DNA of 47,650 nucleotides from Bigelowiella natans CCMP2755 (taxonomy: Eukaryota; Cercozoa; Chlorarachniophyceae), in the NCBI GenBank assembly GCA_000320545.1, contig ADNK01002558.1, forward strand, positions 1 through 47,650. The letters are read 5' to 3'. The number at the start of each line of letters is the position of its first letter. Positions within the stretch are counted from its first letter, which is position 1. This document shows positions 1 to 10,009 of the stretch, piece after piece. A model generated the notes under the pieces. The model was not told where the DNA came from, searched no databases, and worked only from the letters and a program-made list of their open reading frames with translations. A program made the translations under genes and the position numbers.

Positions 1-1499
1 AGTTCGAAAAGAAAGTCCCTACCCAGGTCACCCCTATGGTTAACGCGATTACCTTCGAGGACGGCGACTTCCTGCCTGAGCCAGAGGAGCTCCAGCACCT
101 TCAAGAACACCTGGATAAATACAAACACAAGCATGAGGTACTTAGTGATAGGATATATGTATACACTAATAATGTTAGGCGTACCTACGTGCCACGGCGG
201 ACCAGGGGAGCCCTTCTCTTTACCGCCCATGGACCTGCACACGTAGGAGAAAACCATATCACTGCTCTACTCTACCATTACTACTGGCCCTACAAGCTAA
301 AAGAGATAAGGACATACCTGCGTGGCTGCAGGTGCTCCAGCTTGAAGGCGGCAGGCGTCGCCACCAAGGAGTCCAGCAAGAGCCGTGCATCTAAGAAAAT
401 CAAAGCAAGGAACTTCTTAGATATCGTGCAAATTGATGTTTATAAGTACGATGGCTATCACTACCTTACCTTCGTTGATGTGGCCACTGGAAAGTGCTGG
501 GTTAAAAAGATTATCAAGGTCAACGTTGCTAAGAAGAACAAAGGCTTATATAAGCAGAGGCTTACTAACTGCTACCGTACCTGGGAGTCTGAGCTCCAGG
601 CTATCCCTGATGAAGTTAGCATAAACAAGATACCAAAGAAGTTACATGTGGATAATGAGACCTCTCTTCTACAGCTACCACACCCTAATATTGATGCCTC
701 ACCTGTATACTATGCCCAGTCCAACTCCAAGGTAGAGCGACTCCACCGCACCTTGGCCAACCTAAGCAGGATAAATAGCACCACACCAGACAAGATACAA
801 GGGTTAGTAAACGACACCTTCACGTCTGGGGGAGGTATCAAGGATAAGGAGAGGGAAGAAGGCGACGACAACGACGACGATACCGAGAGCGAAGACGAGA
901 AGGTCCCGTACGATGGCCGAGTTCTAAAGGAAGGACAGTATGTTAGGGCCAAGGTAAATCTGAGATCGAGAAATAAACAAGACCCCTTCTGGGGTGGCGT
1001 TGCAAAGGTTACCGAGAGGAAGGGGAGGAAGCAGTACTACATCTATGATGGGAACAGGGTCACCTTGCGCCACATCAGTCACCTAAAGAATTATGATATC
1101 GGTGAGAAGCTCCTAGAGGATGTTAAAGTAAACCCTACTGTGTGGGAGCGAGCAATGCCTTGTTTAGGACCCCGACCTAAGTTCGATGTGGAATATGGAA
1201 ACAATAAGGTCAGGGTGAACGACGATTGGCGCATGAAGATTGTCTATCTAGGCTACCCTGGATTACGAAATATGGAGAGGGTAGCTATGAAAATAAAGGA
1301 CGGAAAATATCAGCTACTCTACCTAGCTGTTCCCGACTTACCCTTTGAGCACTGGTATAAGGTCCTGGGGGACCTTGATGCAGAGGGCTGGTATGGACAC
1401 GAACCTAAGGACGAAGGTGAGTTCTGGGTAAGCGACAAAGGAGATAAGGTTAGAGAGGAATCTATTACCTGGTGGTTGGTGAAGTTCCGAAAGCGATGA
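1..1499 (+). CDS. Ty3/gypsy Gag-Pol polyprotein, C-terminal part (integrase)
   Basis: The open frame enters from the left edge (codons in phase from base 3) and ends at the TGA at 1497-1499. It matches the last ~500 residues of the complete polyprotein at 20208-25181. It carries the end of the RNase H/linker region, the integrase zinc-binding motif (HVGENH, then a C-x-C pair), and the catalytic D, D and E in QIDVYKYDG, HVDNET and SNSKVERLHR. An acidic linker (EGDDNDDDTESEDE) and a C-terminal domain with a chromo- or SH3-like stretch (FWGGVAKVTERKGRKQYYIY) follow. Integrase inserts the cDNA into the host genome. No stop or frameshift is visible in this part. Confidence 0.93.
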   Translation, partial: FEKKVPTQVTPMVNAITFEDGDFLPEPEELQHLQEHLDKYKHKHEVLSDRIYVYTNNVRRTYVPRRTRGALLFTAHGPAHVGENHITALLYHYYWPYKLKEIRTYLRGCRCSSLKAAGVATKESSKSRASKKIKARNFLDIVQIDVYKYDGYHYLTFVDVATGKCWVKKIIKVNVAKKNKGLYKQRLTNCYRTWESELQAIPDEVSINKIPKKLHVDNETSLLQLPHPNIDASPVYYAQSNSKVERLHRTLANLSRINSTTPDKIQGLVNDTFTSGGGIKDKEREEGDDNDDDTESEDEKVPYDGRVLKEGQYVRAKVNLRSRNKQDPFWGGVAKVTERKGRKQYYIYDGNRVTLRHISHLKNYDIGEKLLEDVKVNPTVWERAMPCLGPRPKFDVEYGNNKVRVNDDWRMKIVYLGYPGLRNMERVAMKIKDGKYQLLYLAVPDLPFEHWYKVLGDLDAEGWYGHEPKDEGEFWVSDKGDKVREESITWWLVKFRKR

Positions 1500-1550
1500 A
1501 GGTCTAAGGGAATAAGGAAGGAAGGAAGGAGCAACGTGACTTGGGGGAGG

Positions 1551-1877
1551 TGTAGCGCGTACCACTACGCGGGCACAAGTCACGTGCGACAACAAAGGGG
1601 TTGTCGCGGATATAGAATATAGATAACGTAGATATTAATACAGCATAGGCACGTGGGTTCCGGCGGGACTCATGGCAGCACACCGGAAGTGTGCTGCCCC
1701 ACGTGCGGCGGCATTCGCGAAAGCTTCGCGAATGATTACGCAGTGCACGATTTAATAAAAATATAATCTTTAATAAAAATAAACACAACTCTTCAAAAGG
1801 AAGCAAACGTGCCTTTCCCCCCCCCCTGCCTACTTGTGCACGTAGCGCCTCGGCCTGTGAACACCTTACGCGCAACA
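1551..1877 (+). repeat. 3' LTR of Ty3/gypsy copy 1
   Basis: About 327 bp, starting TGTAGCGCGTACC and ending CTTACGCGCAACA; the same sequence as the two LTRs of the complete copy apart from one extra C in a homopolymer. It contains the palindromes TTCGCGAAAGCTTCGCGAA (around 1713) and GCAGCACACCGGAAGTGTGCTGC (about 1675-1697), which are also present in the other LTRs. Confidence 0.9.
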
Positions 1878-2100
1878 GCTCATGCACGTGCCACAACGAT
1901 GCAATGCAAACAGTGTCTGCTGCAGGTCACACCTCACGACTGTTCTTTGTGTGCTTGTCACGTGTGATGAACCAGTTTCACCGGCATCGCAAAGAGGGCA
2001 GATCGGGATGAGGGGGGCAAATTGTGGACTTCAGCCCGTGCGTTTCAATGACCGATTTTTAGAAACAGTTCGTTTCTGACAGTGGGTTTGCGATCCGCAG

Positions 2101-2206
2101 TTCGATGTCGCATGCGGTGAAAGAGAGGCCATTCAATGTCGCATGTGGTGAAAGAGACACAATTCAATGTCGCATGTGGTGAAAGAGACACAATTCAATG
2201 TCGCGA
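2101..2206 (+). repeat. 31-bp tandem repeat, about 3.3 copies
   Basis: Copies of a 31-bp unit starting TTCAATGTCGCATGTGGTG begin at 2101, 2132, 2163 and 2194. The first is the most diverged and the last is cut after TTCAATGTCGCG. The array sits 50 bp upstream of the secreted-protein start codon at 2256, in what should be its promoter or 5' UTR. Confidence 0.88.
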
Positions 2207-2255
2207 CTAGACTAGCCGAAGAACCATCATCATATTACCCATCATTGATTTACAG

Positions 2256-2873
2256 ATGATTGCTCTGCTCTCGGTACTCCTCCTCCTCATGGCCCCGCAC
2301 GCTGTGAACGCAGGGTGTTCCATTGAGAAATATGTCAAGAATGCAGGCGAGACACTCACTTGCGGGAATAATTGTAACTGCAAGTTTTACATGGCAACAG
2401 ATGGAGCTACAGATGTTACTATCAACGTTCACAGCACAGCGACAGCCCTTATCGGTGCATATCCAGCCTTCTATGGAACTGGACTCAAGGTCAATGCTGA
2501 GAGTGGTTCCAATACAAAGGTAAGAAAGGATTAATAACGTTGAAGATCGACGAAGATTGTGGCAAAGAATTCCCGATTTACATGGACGTCTGCATTTTTT
2601 ACCCTATCTATTCACATTTCCAATTATAACACATGCATTTATCGACTTATCCCAAATCAGGTCATTTGTGGTGGTAACTACACCTGTAAGAATGCCAAGT
2701 TTACGGGTAAAATGGATGTTGAGTGCACGCAGTATGCTTGCAGCAATGCGCATTTCGATGGCCACTTTAAAGCTAAATGCATTGGACGATTTTCGTGCGA
2801 AACCGCGTCTTGTTCTGGTGGAGCAAGCCTTAGTTGCCCAGCGTTTCAATCTTGCTCGGGAAGTTCGTGCTAA
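2256..2873 (+). CDS. small Cys-rich secreted protein (2 exons)
   Basis: Exons 2256-2519 and 2661-2873, joined by a phase-0 GT-AG intron (2520-2660), give 158 residues. An N-terminal hydrophobic signal peptide (MIALLSVLLLLMAPHAVNA) precedes the mature protein. The rest has about 17 cysteines arranged in repeating units of the form C-x-x-x-x-C-x-N/E-A-x-F-x-G, for example ICGGNYTCKNAKFTG and YACSNAHFDGHF, ending in a Ser/Cys tail. The repeat suggests a disulphide-rich solenoid. Similar Cys-repeat secreted proteins form large families in some rhizarians (recalled, not searched). The start was chosen because it opens the signal peptide. No enzymatic motif is seen, and a coat or adhesion role would be a guess. 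Confidence 0.75.
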
Positions 2874-3017
2874 TCGATGTTAAATCAAGCTTTCAACTTC
2901 ATTTCTACTTGGGAATCAAAACGAGACAAACTTCCTACTTTTGAGCGAAGCAGTCAGGTGGGAGACTTCATGGATGAGAAATCGAGGTCTACACGAAGAT
3001 GACATTATAATGCTAAG

Positions 3018-3078
3018 ATAATAGACACCATATATTGCAATATATGTGATATATATTTTGATATACGTGTCTATAATA
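3018..3078. repeat. AT-rich inverted repeat with ATAATAGACAC arms
   Basis: ATAATAGACAC near 3019 is mirrored by GTGTCTATAAT near 3068, enclosing a palindromic ATATATTGCAATATAT core. The same arm sequence recurs at 3404, 4236 and (as CATAATAGACA) 46121, so it looks like a small hairpin family. Confidence 0.6.
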
Positions 3079-3216
3079 ATAAGTCATCCTAATGTAGCTC
3101 TGCAAAGCAGCGATTATAGCGCTTATGTTATATCTATTTGTCTCTGCTATTATGTGTTTCATGCATTTAAAAGCATGAAGCTCATAAAAGCATTGGCAAG
3201 TATATGAGACGGATGT

Positions 3217-3219
<3 letters not shown>

Positions 3220-3258
<39 letters not shown>
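3220..3258. repeat. (TA)n microsatellite
   Basis: An uninterrupted AT run directly after a copy of GAGACGGATGTAA (3206-3218). A second TA run lies at 3497-3525, directly after the dispersed repeat at 3454-3496. Confidence 0.9.
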
Positions 3259-3261
<3 letters not shown>

Positions 3262-3453
3262 ATGTATATATATAATGTATATAATATGATATATGTTGTT
3301 CGAGATCCCTAGCTTATATGCCATTATAAATGTGAGATTGAAATTTTATAAATCATGCGTATGATATAGCGACCAGTAGATATGTAGCTCCAATATGGAG
3401 ATCATAATAGACACAGTAATATCATATATATCTGATATACTATGTATATATAT

Positions 3454-3494
3454 GAGACGGATGTAATGAAGAATTGAATTTTTTCAATGGTCAT

Positions 3495-3496
<2 letters not shown>
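3454..3496. repeat. dispersed 43-bp repeat, copy A
   Basis: Begins GAGACGGATGTAATGAAG and ends CAATGGTCATCC. The reverse complement is at 34823-34867 (AGGATGACTATTGAAAAT ... CATTACATCCGTCTC), and a more diverged one is at 30793-30829. Similar length and conserved ends suggest a MITE terminus or another small mobile unit. Confidence 0.65.
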
Positions 3497-3530
<34 letters not shown>

Positions 3531-4182
3531 GTCTCGATCGGTGCCCACGTTTAGACGTGCAAATCCGTTCCACGCTCGCCCAGCCATAGCATCGTCCTCG
3601 ATCGGTAGCTCGCACTTGCTGCGTGTCCATGATGAGTATCCGCTAATTCAACGGATGTTCTGCATTGTCTTAAGTTGTGTCTTTTTCAAAATCAACCCAT
3701 TCATCATCGTGCATCGGCTACACACATGCATGAACTCAAGTTCTCATTTGTGCGCATTCATTCAACAAGCTTTGCTATCTGTAGCTACGCGTCGCACAAT
3801 TTTAGCGTCCCATCAAGTTGTTGTGCCGCCCGCTGAACATGTGCACTTTGCAAGTGATGGGTCTTCGGCAACAAAATGAAAAGTTAGTTGCACATGTTGT
3901 CAACCTAGCAACGTCGCAGCATGCACACCAGCATGTGTCAGCCCATTGCACACGCTGGCACGTCGCTAATCGCAAATCTTTGCGTGTGATCGGTGCGCTT
4001 GCATGTTGTCGAATCAAAAACATGTGTTGCGGCCATGCACAACTGCAACCAGGTGCATGGCTAAATGAAAGGTGCTGGGACGTGAGCAAGCAACGTGCGC
4101 ACAACTAGCTAAATCGATGCGGACTCATGGACATTTAGCAGACATTGACAGAATTGTAGCTAAATCTAGAAATGACATGCAT

Positions 4183-4246
4183 GCCTATGATAGACATGCA
4201 ATACACAATATATATAATATATATATAGTGTATTGCTGTGTCTATT
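4183..4246. repeat. hairpin, ~24-bp imperfect inverted repeat
   Basis: GCCTATGATAGACATGCAATACAC is mirrored by GTGTATTGCTGTGTCTATTATGCC around an AT-only loop. It shares the AATAGACA word with the hairpin at 3018-3078. Confidence 0.7.
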
Positions 4247-4575
4247 ATGCCTAGCTACTAGTCCATTTCTACGAGCCACGAGCAGCGACTGAAAATTTAT
4301 GGTCGCATCGTGCCTTCAGATGCTGTTCGCAAGAGAGATTCGGAATCAAGAATGAAAAAGCTTAGGTGGTGAAACACGTACTTTGCATGGCCCATGCATG
4401 GCAGTGCCACAGTCCACACCTTGCATGGTTGTCCTCCCATCATGCATCCACGTTGCAGGTGCGCAAATTCCGACTCGGATTCACATTCAGTTTTGCATGG
4501 ATGAGTGCATAATTTCATGACTGATTAGATGAGAGACAGAATCGTTGCAGTGTACAACGCATTGGAACCAGCAAG

Positions 4576-5372
4576 TTACAGAGGTTTGGGGGAAGGAAGC
4601 AACCGAGACCCTTCCCACACTGCGCCCCGACAACGAACAGCAATGCCAGCGGCAAAATGGCCACTTTCAACAGCCTGGTTTGAGTCTAAAGAATGCCTGA
4701 TATGATGAGAAATTAACAACATCTGGTGAAAACAAATTGTTTCAATGGCAAGCATACTCAAAACCAAAAATCGACATTGTGAGGTATGTTAAGTGAAAAG
4801 AGTAAGCTACTTGTAGCTGCCATTGATTGCCACCACACAAATTCTGACTAGTGAAACTTGCTTACCCTGCTGCAATAGCTGCGAGATAGCCACCGACAAA
4901 GGCATCACCAGCGCCATTCGTGTCAACAACAGGTCCCAGTTTGTAGTCTAAATCATCATTATCGACTATGCAGCCATCATTGCCAGTCTTAATTGCAATC
5001 TTCTGTCCGTTATTACCCTGCTGCTCATGATCTCCAACATAAATTGGGTACTCTTTTATGGTGATAGCTGTTGCATCATTGCCTTCTTCTTCTTTTTCTT
5101 CTTCTTCTTCTTCTTCTAAGCAATCCCTAGAATTATTAAACCTTGTGAAATTTGCACACAAGCCTTGATAAATGAATAAATTGCAGTGACATACATAGCT
5201 ATCATTGTTGGCAGAAAGGAGAAAGTAGTGGCGTGTACAGCTGCCATGGACCTTCTTGTACTTATGGGAGATCTGGTCGCAATCAAGGTCGTATTAGCGC
5301 CACGAGTGACTGCCTGTTGTAATGTTTCAGTAAGATAGATTTATAATGCTGTTTCTCTTACTTCTCTCTCTT

Positions 5373-5424
<52 letters not shown>

Positions 5425-5433
5425 CCTCTCTCG

Positions 5434-5464
<31 letters not shown>

Positions 5465-5600
5465 ATAATCTAAGAGAGCATCATGTTCAATTGATATCAT
5501 CATAATAGGCACCACAGTAGCTCCTGGTAGTAGTAGATGTGTGCCAATTGTTTTTGCCGCATCTCTTGCAGTCATTGAAGTATGGGGAGAAGAAGACACC

Positions 5601-5631
<31 letters not shown>

Positions 5632-6065
5632 CAGCAGTAGTAGTTTTATCTGACCATAGTGCATATAACTTAAAGTAATCTAAGAAGACGAAAATGAATT
5701 GTAACATCACCGAAGCTAGTTCTTACGTGGAATTATCAATCATCAATACTATCAGGCATCAATATCAGTCACCATGATCCCAACAAATAACATCAATACT
5801 ACTACCCAAATAATAATAAATAATAAAAATATTAATAATAAATAATAAAAATATTAATGATGGTAGTAATAATACTACCTTGTTTCTGGTCTTGGAGGAG
5901 CATCTTCTTCTTCCCCATATTTTTCTTGTGTAGAAATGACTTGTTCTTGTGTGGAAATGACTTGTTCTTCTGCAATGCGAGAGCTAACGTCTTTGCCTCC
6001 GATTCATTTGAGAAAAGGAGTGACTTATTGAAAGAAGGAAACCAAAGGAGGAGGAGGAGGAGGAC

Positions 6066-6101
<36 letters not shown>

Positions 6102-7026
6102 GAGGAATTTGGTCAGATTATAAGTCAGTCCTCACCTTACATTTCACGCATGGATATTGACAACTGCGATAATTTAAATTGACTTTTCCATATCTTAGAG
6201 GAATGCTCTTAAAGTAGTACTAGTAGTGTGTATCTTTCGTCTCCATCAAACATCGTGATCTCCTCATCGCTTCTTCAATCGTTATATATCTTTCATCTAC
6301 AGACAACTTCTTACAGTTCTTGGTAGGAGTGAGATCACGCGCTTCCTTATCTCCACAGAGGCTTTATTGGCAGAAGAAAGAGCAAGTTGTGAAATCGCAA
6401 TGATGTCAACCTCCATAACAACATTGATCATTGCACCAGATAGATTATCGTCTAGCTTACGTTTTACGTCTAGTGATACAACGATATATCATTTACTTCC
6501 TCTCAAATATGATCAAGGCTGCCAATCATGATCCTATTACTGTGTGCTGCATCTAGTTTCTCTCACTCCTCTCTATTTTCACTATGTTTTTCATGCACTC
6601 ATCAACGGCACATACATGGGGTAGCTATAAAATATCCCACAATATTTCTGGTATATAAGGAAGGATCTTTGAATGACAACTGGAGAGGTCGTTAGTGTAA
6701 AATACTCATTGAAATATTTTGAATGTTACTATTCTTATTCTTCTTCTTCGTATTATTATTATAAAATCATCACCTCCAAGCATTGAAGCACTAGAGAGAT
6801 TTAGTGCGAACAGTTTTCCTGCTTTCTGTGCATATGAGGCCATGTAATCGACAGCCTTGAACCGATCCTCTGTGCTTGTCAAAAATGACGTACAATAAAG
6901 AATCTAGGAAAAAAATATGGGGGGGAGGAGGAGGAGGAACAAGAATAAGGATAAGAATGTCGCAAAATCAATGAGTGAATCAACGATTCAATGAAAAATG
7001 ACGTACGTACCCAATAACGCTACGAG

Positions 7027-7057
<31 letters not shown>

Positions 7058-7777
7058 TGATGCTCGACTACTCCATGATGTATTAGTATTTCTCACCTCT
7101 GCTTCTTCTATCGCTTTATGAGCTGGGGAGGATGGACAAGTAATGAATTTGGAATCTAAGTGCCTAATATTTTTGTTAATATTATTGGTTATATATTGTA
7201 TTGATTGTAGCAGTATGATGATTTTAATCTATAATTGCAAGATAAAGTGTTCAATGGTGTTGCAAACACGTCAGATTAAACATGAAAATGATCAATTATA
7301 GATGATATGTATGCTTGTTATGTACAACCTGTACGCACCCCGAACGGCAACTATGGATCTGATGAACGACAGAGGAGAATTGCAGAGTAAGAAACATCAT
7401 CAGTACAATTATGATGATGATAGTGCTGCACATAGTTCTTGACCTTCTTCTTCTTCTTCTTCTTCAACTATTACTATTGTTATTATTATTTCCATGATCA
7501 TCAGCTAGCACCTATCTCCACTCTCTTCTGGCACGAGAATAGCACATTGACCTGTTGGAACTCCCTAAATTGCAACAACAAAGAACAAAGAAAGAACAGC
7601 CATAACAGATTCGTTTCATCTATTCTTCTTCTTCTTCTTCGTCGTTTTCTTCTTCTTCTCTTTGTTAATTACACAATGATATTCTTTCCCGTTATTATCA
7701 TTAGAGCGTCTTTTCTTTCTCTCTCTAGAGCATCAAGCTTAATGTTAACATGGATTTGTAGGTGTACTGATCTTACC

Positions 7778-7814
<37 letters not shown>

Positions 7815-8964
7815 ATAACGAATCACCTGTATTTTTTGAAAGAGAGGTCTTACCTGAATAACAATAATTGTTTTGGCGGTTTATTTTATACATTCAGGAA
7901 ATAATATAGCATCTTTGAATCCGCACACTATGCTGATCGACGACTAACAATGAACGTATGATGGCATGCTTCTTAAGATTAAATATTATTTGCTACGTTT
8001 GCTTTGCGGAGAGCAGTCTCAAGACGGTGTCCTGGCTCATCGTCTCCAACAGCTCCTAGTATTAGTTGAAAACACAAAAAGAAATGGTATATTCATTCCT
8101 TCTTAGGCGTAAGAGAGTTAGATAACTCACATATCATGCCAAAAGCGCACCCAAAATAACAACAAAAACAGCCTTTAACTCTGGTATTCCTTTTCCTATT
8201 CTAGCCCCACAAGCGAATTTCAAACAAACACTTGATGCTATCATCTATATGATCAGAGAATGATATGTAGTAGCACTGTGGTGTGCGTTATGTTGTGAGT
8301 GCTCATCATCATCATCATCATCATCATCATCAGTGGCAACAACCTAACCTTACCTATACAGACGCATGCTTGTATATCACTGCTACCAGCAGCACCATCT
8401 AAGAACCCCTCTGCATCATCGCCAGCACTCGTGCCGCTACTTTCATCATTTCTTGCCAGATTGCCTAATGCCCATTGCAATGCCATGGCTGTGTTAACAG
8501 CACTACCCCCCGCAGAAGATGCTGAGGCGGGATTTTGTTTAACATTTTGAAGAATATTTAGGGTTGCATCTCTTGGGAGAGATCTGGTCTCCTGGCCCTC
8601 GGAGAGGCCAAGCTCTTGGAGAGTTTTCGAGGAAATTGACAGACTCACGTCTAACATTGGGTTCCCAGCTGCGTGGTAGTAGTGTGCATCATAACACGGT
8701 GAAAAGTGATGACCATTAATGGATTATTCTCACCGGTAGTACATCATCATAAGAATCATGCATGCAGAGTTGTTATTGGCAATACTACAGAAATCAAGAA
8801 AGAGAGGCAGCACAATACTGCAACTCATGATTAGAGCATTGATGAGTCAGTGACGGACAACCGAGAACTACGACTCCAGTGTTGAGTTTCTTTTTCCCGC
8901 CATTCTTTTTATCGATATTATCGAGGCCCTCCTTATTATTCGCATCATCACCATCATTATCCAT
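4576..8964 (-). CDS. adenosine kinase (PfkB family), multi-exon
   Basis: Phosphorylates adenosine to AMP with ATP in purine salvage and the methyl cycle. Exons I can join in phase (minus strand): 8862-8964 (start ATG at 8964), 8354-8668, 7997-8055, 7827-7853 (27 nt), 7512-7564, 7329-7358, 7097-7163, 6774-6903 and 6315-6451. After a stretch with uncertain joins (about 5160-6310), the last are one ending at 4866 and the terminal 4576-4696. Family motifs in order: GNPMLDVSLSI, the substrate-loop AGGSAVNTAMALQWA, IGAVGDDEPGHRLE, TGQCAILV, YCTSFLTS, LFSNESEAKTLA, VTRGANTTLIAT, and the catalytic anion-hole motif DTNGAGDAFVGGYL, whose Asp is the base. The C-terminus has the expected VESGHFAAGIAV. 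An acidic Glu/Asn-rich insertion precedes the catalytic motif. Introns contain long microsatellites. About 240 bp separate its start from the divergent gene at 9204. Confidence 0.88.
5361..5461. repeat. (CT)n-(GT)n compound microsatellite
   Basis: A pyrimidine run (5361-5432) is followed by (GT)n (5434-5461), within an intron of the adenosine kinase gene. A (TAG)n run follows at about 5601-5644. Confidence 0.95.
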
Positions 8965-9203
8965 GGTTGTCCCCCCCTTGATTCATGTCATCATCACCGT
9001 CTGAATTCTTGCTATCATCCATGTCATCATCACCGTCTTGGGCTTGGAGAGGAGTACCATAGCTCCGAGGGATGCAATGCATCTGTGCGGTCTCCCTCTA
9101 CCAATTGTGAAGGCCATCTTTCTTCCTGCTCCTGCTCCTCCTCCCCCCCTCCTTCTTCGGATGTTCTGTTATATTGTTACATATATCTTAATCATAGTCT
9201 ATT

Positions 9204-9885
9204 TTGTTTCTGCGACAACGATTCGCAGCATCAAATATCGTGTCGCGCCATCCAAAACCTACTGATATGAGTTGTCGCACCAAAGAAATGCCAAATGTCC
9301 ACAAGCATTGGCCACAAGCAAGCAGTGCTCTAAAAAACATGACAATGACGACGACGATGACGACGACGACGATGATGATGATGATGGCGCTCAAATGCTT
9401 CACAGCCGTTGCGAGTCCCTTCGATCCGCAACCCCATCCTCCTCTTCTCATTCAGCCTTTCATCGATGGGTGGTTTGTACGAGTCATCGATCATGCTCAG
9501 AACTTGAGCTTTGCCACTATCTTTGCATCTCACCAAGCACCGAGGCAGAAGCACTACAATGACAGCTTCTCTGTAACTTGTCAATAATATATAGCAGGAT
9601 GTACATTGTGTTTTTAAAAAATGGTTTCTATTCATATATTCTTCCAGCAACACAGGGGTTTTAATGTCGTATCACTTCCCAATGTTAAAAGATAACATTT
9701 CGGTATTTCTCACAAAATTCACTACAACAGACACTCTTGCTATCACTACCCGGCAAACCAATCCGTATAGAGCAGCGAAAGTTTTCCCAGTCGCATGTTA
9801 GCATTATTGCCAGAAGCTCATCTCATTCAGGGACCAAGTCATCCTTCAGGTAATGATAATAATAATAATAAAGCATGTTTTTAGC

Positions 9886-9931
<46 letters not shown>

Positions 9932-9964
9932 ATGATAATAATAATAATAAAGCATGTTTTTAGC

Positions 9965-10009
<45 letters not shown>

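Larger units (their letters stand above)
1..1877 (+). mobile_element. Ty3/gypsy-type LTR retrotransposon, copy 1 (3' part)
   Basis: The window opens inside the pol gene of an element that is nearly identical to the complete copy at 19831-25546, but in the opposite orientation. Visible parts are the C-terminal integrase region (to 1499), a purine-rich tract before the LTR (about 1541-1550) and a 3' LTR at 1551-1877. The LTR begins TGTAGCGCG, ends CGCGCAACA, and is one C longer than those of the complete copy in a C-run near 1817. The 5' half lies outside the window, so the target duplication cannot be read. The DNA just downstream (1878-2056) is almost free of TA, like the flanks of the other copy. 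Confidence 0.93.
2874..4575. other. intergenic DNA rich in hairpins and TA repeats
   Basis: No convincing gene. The stretch holds the 3' flank of the secreted-protein gene and two (TA)n runs (about 3220-3258 and 3497-3525). It also has two AT-rich inverted repeats whose arms carry ATAATAGACAC or a close variant (3018-3078 and 4183-4246), and one copy of a dispersed 43-bp repeat (3454-3496). From about 3530 to 4140 the sequence becomes GC-richer and moderately TA-poor with many TGCA and GCATG words. Short ORFs here lack codon or domain support. Confidence 0.6.

Noticed and set aside
3013-3324. Minus-strand ORF rich in Ile/Tyr
   Set aside because: It is produced by the (TA)n repeat and has no other support.
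5327-5710. Minus-strand ORF with poly-Thr and Arg-Glu repeats
   Set aside because: Most of it is translated CT/GT/TAG microsatellite in adenosine kinase introns. A short real exon may be hidden in it, but no join was convincing.
5599-7060. Possible CRISPR-like or minisatellite arrays
   Set aside because: The repeats are simple tri- and dinucleotide microsatellites without unique spacers, in a eukaryotic gene.
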